Below are positions 58,240-64,000 of a stretch of DNA of 64,000 nt, piece after piece. Each line of letters starts with the position of its first letter. The stretch's first letter is position 1. The notes beneath the pieces were generated by a model, which was given only the letters and a program-made list of their open reading frames with translations, ran no database searches and was not told where the DNA came from. A program made the position numbers and the translations under genes. This DNA comes from Humibacillus xanthopallidus (lineage in GTDB: Bacteria > Actinomycetota > Actinomycetes > Actinomycetales > Dermatophilaceae), in assembly GCF_006717145.1 (NCBI RefSeq), contig NZ_VFQF01000002.1:124001-188000 (forward strand), written 5' to 3'.

Positions 58240-59319
58240 TCAGGACGTCGACGCGGCCAGCACCTGCCAGAAGTGGTCGCGCAGCAGGAAGCGCAGGTGC
58301 TCGTCGACGTCGTAGACGCCGAGGCGAGCCGACAGGTCGAGCAGCAGCGCTCGGTCCAGGTCGCTCGGGATGTAGGGCTTCTCGGAACGCAGCCTGCGAC
58401 GGTCGTCGGCGCTCGCGGTCACGGACCACGCGGAGATCACCCCACGGCATACCTCGTCGATGAGCTCCAGCTCACCGGCACTCGTCGACCCGGGCCCGCG
58501 CCCCCCAGCCCCCTCGCTCGTGCTCGACCAGATCGGCCTGCTCGCGCCCGCTCCGGCCCGAACGCCGCTTGCAGCCGAGTCCGCTGCGCGTGCAGCCGGC
58601 CGTGAGCCGGCGAGCACCGCTGGAGTGGGACGCGCCTCTGCGCTGGCCGCGCCCTCCTCGTTCGCTGCCCCCTCCGCGCGACCAGCCGCACGCGGCCCGG
58701 GCAGCGGCACGACGACCCCAGCGGGCGCCTCCGACGACGGCGCGCCCGGAACCTCCTCCGGCTGGAGCTGGCGCACGTGCACCGTCTCGTCGACGACCGA
58801 GCCGTCGAGCACGATGAGGTCGTCGGACTCGCGGATGAGGTGCTTCGAGACGGCGTGCGGCTTTCCCGCGGCGTCGGGCACGGCCATGAGCACGACCTGG
58901 ACGCCGTGGTTCTGTGCCTCCTCGACGGCTTCGCACAGGTCGTCGTCACCGGAGACGAGATAGATGACGTCGACGACGCGGTTGCGCCCGTGCGCAGCGA
59001 GGTCGAGCCCGATCCGCAGGTCGACCCCCTTCTGCTCACCCTGAGGCGAGATGCGCCCGAGGCGCAGCTTGACCCGCGGCAGCATGCCGATGGCCTCCTG
59101 GGCGGCGTCCGGCGTGCCTCCGCTGCGGCGGCCGGAGTCATACCAGTGGACCCGGAGCAACGGCATACCGCTGGCCTCCTCGGCAGCGGCGACGAGGCGC
59201 GCCACGAGGTCGGGATAGGACACGACCACCCCGCTGCGCAGCGACGTGCCCGTGACGCGCGTCGCCGACGCAGCGAGCAGGTATCCGACGTCGACGTAGA
59301 GCGCGCAGTGAGACCTCAT
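58240..59319 (-). CDS. NYN-domain (PIN-like) protein
   Basis: A 359-residue protein. The N-terminal NYN nuclease fold (about 1-170) has D10 in LYVDVGYLLA, QKGVDLRIGLDLAAH and YLVSGDDDLCEAV, the acidic residues expected for metal-dependent RNA cleavage. A Pro/Ala-rich variable linker (about 195-270) follows, then a C-terminal helical region with LRSEKPYIPSDLDRALLLDLSARLG. Start ATG 59319 is used; ATG 59367 in the same frame is possible. Related proteins act in RNA turnover (LabA/DUF88). No partner is evident. Confidence 0.87.
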   Translation of the reverse strand: MRSHCALYVDVGYLLAASATRVTGTSLRSGVVVSYPDLVARLVAAAEEASGMPLLRVHWYDSGRRSGGTPDAAQEAIGMLPRVKLRLGRISPQGEQKGVDLRIGLDLAAHGRNRVVDVIYLVSGDDDLCEAVEEAQNHGVQVVLMAVPDAAGKPHAVSKHLIRESDDLIVLDGSVVDETVHVRQLQPEEVPGAPSSEAPAGVVVPLPGPRAAGRAEGAANEEGAASAEARPTPAVLAGSRPAARAADSAASGVRAGAGASRPIWSSTSEGAGGRGPGSTSAGELELIDEVCRGVISAWSVTASADDRRRLRSEKPYIPSDLDRALLLDLSARLGVYDVDEHLRFLLRDHFWQVLAASTS

Positions 59320-59485
59320 GCTGGGCAGGCTCTCATGCGGCCGCGAGATGACTCGGAATTCGGGCATTCCGCCGCGCGCCTACCACATCTGGTGCTAGGA
59401 AAGGGACATTGCGCGGTGCGTCGTCCGTGAGCTGCGACACCCACAGGGGGGAGAGCGGCGGCGACAGCCGTGACCGGAGGTCGCA

Positions 59486-62400
59486 ATGTCGCGTGTCAGT
59501 GCCCTGCTCTCCCGTATCGCCGCCGCGTGCGCCGTGCTGCTCGTCGCGGCACTCCTCGCCCCCGCCGGCTCGGCATCCGCCGCCCCCGTGGCGGGCGAGA
59601 TGTCCTATGCGTGCGCGCTGAAGAGCAACGGCCTCCTGCGGGCCGTCACCTCGCTGAGCGAGTGCAAGGGCAACGAGACCAAGGTGACCGTCAAGCCCGG
59701 CCCCGACATCTTCTGCATCCAGCCCTCCGGGTCGACCCGCCTGGCCACGAAGCCCAAGGACTGCAAGCCGCCGGCGACCGCGCTTATGCTGCCGCCCGCC
59801 TCGGGCACCGTCTACTTCTGCGCAGCCCTGCCCTCCGGAACCCTGCGCTACGTCACCGGCCCCGGCCAGTGCCTCACCGGCGAGGTGCAGGTGCAGGTCA
59901 CCCCCAACGACGCCGCGCCTCGTGTGACCTCGACGAGTCCCGCCGACGGCTCGACCCACGTCGCGACGAACGTCAGCCCGACCGTCACCTTCAGCGAACC
60001 GGTGACCGCGACGGTGGGCTCGTTCTCGTTCGCGTGCGACGGCACGCCAGTGCCCTTCTCGCTCAGCGGATCTCCCGGCTCCACGCTGACGCTCAACCCG
60101 ACGGGCTCACTGCCACAGGGCGCCGCCTGCACCGTCACGACGTATGCCGCCGGCATCAGTGACGTCGACACCCTCGACCCTCCCGACAACCCCGTCGCCA
60201 ACAGCACCTTCTCGTTCACGACCGACGCCGCGCCCTCCCTCGTCTCCTCGGCGCCCGTCGGCGGCGCCACGGGGGTCGCCACCTCGACGAACATCGTGCT
60301 CACCTTCAGCGAGCCCGTCGATGTCGCGAGCGGCGCCTTCACCCTCAGCTGCGGAGGCCCCGACCTGCCGTTCGCCGTCACCGGCTCGCATACCGCGACG
60401 GTCACGGTCAACCCCGATGCAGACCTTCCGCAGACCGCGACCTGCAGCCTGACGGCGCCTGCCGCGAGCATCACCGACGTCGACGCGGGCGACCCGCCGG
60501 ACGCGCTGACCGTGCCCATCGACATCACCTTCACGACCCTTGACGCCGCGCCGTCCGTCACCTCGACGACGCCCGGCGACGGTGCGGCCAACGTCGCCAC
60601 GACGGCGGACGTCAAGGTCACCTTCTCCGAGCCGGTCACCCTGGCCGCGGATGCCTTCACGCTCGTCTGCGGGGGCAACGCCGTCACGACGACCCCGTCC
60701 ACCAGCGACAACACGACCTTCACCTTCGCTCCGACGTCCGACCTGACGGCCGGCGACTCGTGCACCGGCACGGTCGACAAGACCAAGGTCACCGACAAGG
60801 ACACCGTCGACCCGCCGGACAACCCGGTCGCCGACTACAGCTTCGGCTTCACCGTCGACAGCCCGCCGGCCGTCGCCTCGACCGACCCGGCCGACAACGC
60901 GAAGAACGTGCCGGCGGGCAAGGTCCTCACCGTCACCTTCACCGAGCCCGTCACGGTCACCAAGGCCTCCTTCGTCCTGACCTGCAACGGCAACCCGGTG
61001 GACTACGCCCTCGGCGGCACGGACACCGCGGTGACGCTCACCCCGAGCAGCGACCTGCCCGGCACGGCCACCTGCACCCTCAAGGTTGTCGCGACAGAGG
61101 TCCACGACGTCGACTCCGGCGACCCGCCCGACACGATGACCGCCGACAAGACGGTCACCTTCACCACCGTCGACACGGCGCCCTCCGTCGTCTCGACCTC
61201 GCCGGCCGACGGCGCGACCGACGTGTCGTCGGGCGCGAAGATCACGGTCACCTTCAGCGAGCCGGTGACGGCAGACAGCGGCGCGTTCTCCCTCGCCTGC
61301 CCCACCCCCACCACCCAGACGTTCACGCTGAGCGGCTCGGGAACCGCGGTCTGGACCCTGACGCCTGACGCGAACCTGCCTGTCGCCACTGTCTGCACGC
61401 TGAAGATCACGGGCAGCAAGATCCACGACGTCGACACCGTCGACCCGCCCGACGAGATGGTCTCGGACGTCACGGCGCAGTTCACGACCGCCACGAACAG
61501 CGCGCCGACCGACCTCTCGCTCTCCGCGTCCACCGTCGCCGAGAACCAGCCCTCCGGCACGGCCGTCGGCACCTTCTCGACCACCGACCCCGACCCGGGC
61601 GACACCTTCACCTACGCCCTGGCCACGGGCATCGGCGACACCGACAACGGGTCCTTCACGATCGTCGGCAACGAGCTGCGCACCGCCGCCTCGTTCGACT
61701 TCGAGACCAAGTCGTCCTACTCGATCCACGTGCGCACGACCGACTCGGCAGGAGGCTTCTTCGAGAAGACCTTCACGATCACGGTGACGGACGTCAACGA
61801 GGCCCCGACCGACATCGCCCTGTCGAACAGCTCGGTCCCCGAGAACAAGCCGTCCGGCACCGTCGTCGGCACCCTCTCCACCACCGACCCCGACGCGGGT
61901 GACACCTTCACCTACTCCCTCGTGGCCGGCACCGGTTCCGCCGACAACGCGTCGTTCACGATCTCGGGTAGCTCCCTGCAGACGGCCGGACCGTTCGACT
62001 TCGAGACCAAGGCGGCCTACTCGGTCCGGGTGCGCTCGACCGACTCGGGAGGCCTCACCTTCGAGAAGGCCTTCACGATCACCGTCACCAACGTCAACGA
62101 GGCGCCGGTCGTTGTCGGTGACAGCTACTCCGGAGCCATCGGCAACACCCTCGCGGTCCGCGGTGTCACGGCGACCGGCCCGAGCACGACCCTCACGGGC
62201 GCGCTCCCGCTCGCCAACGACTCCGACCCCGAGGGCGACCCGATCTCGGTCGTGCCCGGCACGGTGACGACGACCGGTGGCGGCACGGCGACGATCAACG
62301 CCGACGGCACCTTCAGCTACCTGCCCGGCGTCGGCGACGTCAGCCAGACCGACACCTTCACCTACACCGTGACCGACGGGCAGCTCACCTCGACCGGCAC

Positions 62401-64000
62401 GATCAGCATCGCGATCGGTGCCGACCGCGTCTGGTGGATCAACGCCGCCGCTCCGGCGGGCGGCGACGGGCGCTCGACCGCGCCCTTCGCGTCACTGGCG
62501 CCCGTCAACGGCGCCGGTGGGTCCGGCGATGCCGACGGCCCGGGCGACTACCTCTTCGTCTACGCCGCTGCCGGGTCGTATGCCGGTGGGCTAGCCCTCG
62601 AGGCCAACCAGCGCCTCTACGGCGAGAAGTACGGACTCACCATCGGCGGCACGACGCTTGTGCCCGCGGGTGCGACGGCACCGACGATCACCAACGCCGG
62701 CGGCAACGGCGTCACCCTGGCGGGCGGCGTCGACGTGCAGGGCGTCGCGATCGCGAACGCCTCGGCCGACGGCATCCACGGTGACAACATCACGACGGCC
62801 ACCATCGGTGAGAACGTCACGGTGAGCGGCAGCGGCCAGGACGGCGTCGACCTCACCGGGGCGGCGACCGGGTCGGTGGGGGTCGGTGCGACCATCACCG
62901 GAAGCACGGCCCGTTCGGTCAACGTCAGCAACCGCAGCGGCGGCACGACGACCTTCTCCGGCCCGATAACCGGCCCCGAGATCGTGCTCTCGGGCAACAC
63001 CGGGGCGACGGTCGCCTTCACCAAGGCGCTGGCGATCTCGTCCGGTGCCGACAGCGCCTTCAGTGCGACCGGCGGCGGCACGGTCACGGCCTCCGACACG
63101 ACGTCGACGCTGACGAGCACGACCGGCTCCACCGTCGTCGTCGAGAACACGACGATCGGCGGGACCGGTCTGAAGTTCAAGTCCGTCAGCGCGAACGGCG
63201 CGGCGAACGGCATACGGCTCAACAACACCGGAAGCTCGGGTGGCCTGACGGTGGTCGGCGGCGGCAACACGTCGCTCGGCGGCAACGCCAGCGGCGGCAC
63301 GATCCAGAACACCACCGGCGCCGGCGTCTCGCTCACCAGCACCAGTGCGGTCAGCCTCAACAACCTGACGGTCTCGGGCACGCCGAACTCCTCCGGTGTG
63401 CTCGGCACCCAGGTCAACGGCTTCTCGTTCACGAACGGGACCGTCACCAACAGCGGCCTCACGAGCAAGGGCGCGGCCGACTCGAACATCGCCTTCACCT
63501 CGGGTGCCGCGTCGGCGAACGTCACCGGCGCCGTCAGCGTGTCGAACAGCTCGCTGACGAATGCCTACCAGCACGGCGTCCACATCCAGAACCAGAGCGG
63601 GACGATCTCGTCCCTGCACCTCGACAACAACGCGATCACGAGCACGAGCTCGACGGCTACCTCGGCCGGCAACGGGATCTTCCTCCAGGTCAACGGATCT
63701 GCTGGCGCGGCTGCCTCCGTGGCGAGCGGCACGGTGTCGGGCAACGCGGTCACCGGGTTCCCGAGCGGGGGCGGGATCATCGCCCTCGTCGGCAACGAGA
63801 GCCCCGCTGCCGTACCCTCGGCGACCTTCGGGACCGGCGCGGGCGCGAGTGCCGTCGCCATCAGCGGCAACCGCGTTGCCGGCGCCAGCACGGCGCTCCC
63901 GATGGGCACCCGGTGCATCCAGGTGTTCCTCACGGGACGCGCGACCGGCTTCGCCGACGTGACGAACAACGGCACGGTCGGCAGCCCGCTCGGCCTCAAC
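59486..64000 (+). CDS. Giant secreted repeat protein (Big_5, cadherin-like, beta-helix), 3' end outside window
   Basis: At least 1,505 residues with no stop by the right edge. Signal peptide 1-33 ends A-S-A. Residues about 40-140 hold three short Cys-containing repeats (for example CALKSNGLLRAVTSLSEC and CAALPSGTLRYVTGPGQC). Five Big_5-type Ig-like domains of about 105 residues each follow, starting near 59925, 60228, 60546, 60861 and 61176 with [A/T]-A-P-x-V-x-S-T-x-P-A-D-G-like starts and TFSEPV cores. Two cadherin-like repeats (near 61500 and 61803, with ENQPSGT or ENKPSGT and FDFETK) and a cadherin/VCBS-like one follow, then a right-handed beta-helix of N/G/T/S repeats from about 62430. 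Probable surface adhesin or polysaccharide-binding protein. Confidence 0.9.
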   Translation, partial: MSRVSALLSRIAAACAVLLVAALLAPAGSASAAPVAGEMSYACALKSNGLLRAVTSLSECKGNETKVTVKPGPDIFCIQPSGSTRLATKPKDCKPPATALMLPPASGTVYFCAALPSGTLRYVTGPGQCLTGEVQVQVTPNDAAPRVTSTSPADGSTHVATNVSPTVTFSEPVTATVGSFSFACDGTPVPFSLSGSPGSTLTLNPTGSLPQGAACTVTTYAAGISDVDTLDPPDNPVANSTFSFTTDAAPSLVSSAPVGGATGVATSTNIVLTFSEPVDVASGAFTLSCGGPDLPFAVTGSHTATVTVNPDADLPQTATCSLTAPAASITDVDAGDPPDALTVPIDITFTTLDAAPSVTSTTPGDGAANVATTADVKVTFSEPVTLAADAFTLVCGGNAVTTTPSTSDNTTFTFAPTSDLTAGDSCTGTVDKTKVTDKDTVDPPDNPVADYSFGFTVDSPPAVASTDPADNAKNVPAGKVLTVTFTEPVTVTKASFVLTCNGNPVDYALGGTDTAVTLTPSSDLPGTATCTLKVVATEVHDVDSGDPPDTMTADKTVTFTTVDTAPSVVSTSPADGATDVSSGAKITVTFSEPVTADSGAFSLACPTPTTQTFTLSGSGTAVWTLTPDANLPVATVCTLKITGSKIHDVDTVDPPDEMVSDVTAQFTTATNSAPTDLSLSASTVAENQPSGTAVGTFSTTDPDPGDTFTYALATGIGDTDNGSFTIVGNELRTAASFDFETKSSYSIHVRTTDSAGGFFEKTFTITVTDVNEAPTDIALSNSSVPENKPSGTVVGTLSTTDPDAGDTFTYSLVAGTGSADNASFTISGSSLQTAGPFDFETKAAYSVRVRSTDSGGLTFEKAFTITVTNVNEAPVVVGDSYSGAIGNTLAVRGVTATGPSTTLTGALPLANDSDPEGDPISVVPGTVTTTGGGTATINADGTFSYLPGVGDVSQTDTFTYTVTDGQLTSTGTISIAIGADRVWWINAAAPAGGDGRSTAPFASLAPVNGAGGSGDADGPGDYLFVYAAAGSYAGGLALEANQRLYGEKYGLTIGGTTLVPAGATAPTITNAGGNGVTLAGGVDVQGVAIANASADGIHGDNITTATIGENVTVSGSGQDGVDLTGAATGSVGVGATITGSTARSVNVSNRSGGTTTFSGPITGPEIVLSGNTGATVAFTKALAISSGADSAFSATGGGTVTASDTTSTLTSTTGSTVVVENTTIGGTGLKFKSVSANGAANGIRLNNTGSSGGLTVVGGGNTSLGGNASGGTIQNTTGAGVSLTSTSAVSLNNLTVSGTPNSSGVLGTQVNGFSFTNGTVTNSGLTSKGAADSNIAFTSGAASANVTGAVSVSNSSLTNAYQHGVHIQNQSGTISSLHLDNNAITSTSSTATSAGNGIFLQVNGSAGAAASVASGTVSGNAVTGFPSGGGIIALVGNESPAAVPSATFGTGAGASAVAISGNRVAGASTALPMGTRCIQVFLTGRATGFADVTNNGTVGSPLGLN

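Noticed and set aside
60107-61729. Minus-strand frame of about 540 codons in the Big_5 region
   Set aside because: Antisense to the repeat protein; its repeats simply mirror the Ig-like domains.
1-64000. Prophage or integrative element spanning the accessory genes
   Set aside because: No integrase, terminase, capsid, conjugation or IS genes and no tRNA target were seen.

Overview
The window is about 70 % GC and reads as chromosome of a high-GC Gram-positive bacterium, most likely a Micrococcales actinobacterium near Intrasporangiaceae/Dermatophilaceae. That placement is inferred from gene content (DUF222-HNH protein, DUF6318-type lipoprotein, class F sortase, c-di-AMP riboswitch on a CHAP hydrolase gene, fused CopD-CtaG protein) and codon use; no rRNA or other marker gene is present. 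No tRNA, CRISPR array, IS element or prophage genes were seen.

Layout. 0-2 kb: end of a DUF389 protein gene, a GNAT acetyltransferase and an OYE-family ene-reductase, with a tandem 32-bp repeat and a long hairpin between the last two. 2-14.8 kb is rich in envelope and secreted proteins: a CHAP hydrolase under a c-di-AMP riboswitch, a class F sortase coupled to a CHRD-domain protein, a three-copy intergenic hairpin repeat, pirin, two different subtilases, an MFS transporter and two membrane proteins of unknown role. 14.9-20 kb: an HTH-membrane fusion gene overlapping a copD-ctaG fusion gene, then a Gly-rich unknown. 20-28.4 kb: SRPBCC/cupin pair, a frameshifted flavoprotein, GH31 alpha-glucosidase coupled to a CDF transporter, a tautomerase and a DUF222-HNH protein. 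28.5-34 kb: a carbohydrate locus with LacI regulator, two operator-like sites, binding lipoprotein, two permeases and a GH32/68-like hydrolase; it has no ABC ATPase gene, so a shared ATPase is likely.

34-45 kb is accessory-looking. It holds a large acidic unknown, a PD-(D/E)XK-like nuclease fused to a DUF2075 helicase, a HEPN-like protein gene bracketed by 22-bp direct repeats, a membrane-tethered matrixin, a two-component system, a DUF4352 protein, a zinc-ribbon protein, a lipoprotein and an isochorismatase-like hydrolase. 45.4-52.3 kb is a complete, tightly overlapped Wadjet (JetABCD) anti-plasmid operon on the minus strand, followed by a divergent VapBC-type toxin-antitoxin pair whose antitoxin mRNA looks leaderless. 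53-59 kb carries a DUF6308-like protein, several unknowns, an octamer microsatellite, a 2H phosphoesterase, a double-ACT protein and an NYN nuclease. The window ends inside a giant secreted repeat protein (Big_5, cadherin-like and beta-helix parts).

Across the whole window the octamer GTATGCCG/CGGCATAC occurs about 40 times, against about 2 expected from base composition. It falls in all reading frames and between genes and forces rare TAT and ATA codons, which points to selection on the DNA itself. I consider it the most unusual signal here. The most interesting gene-level candidate is the nuclease-helicase plus HEPN-like pair at 36-39 kb.
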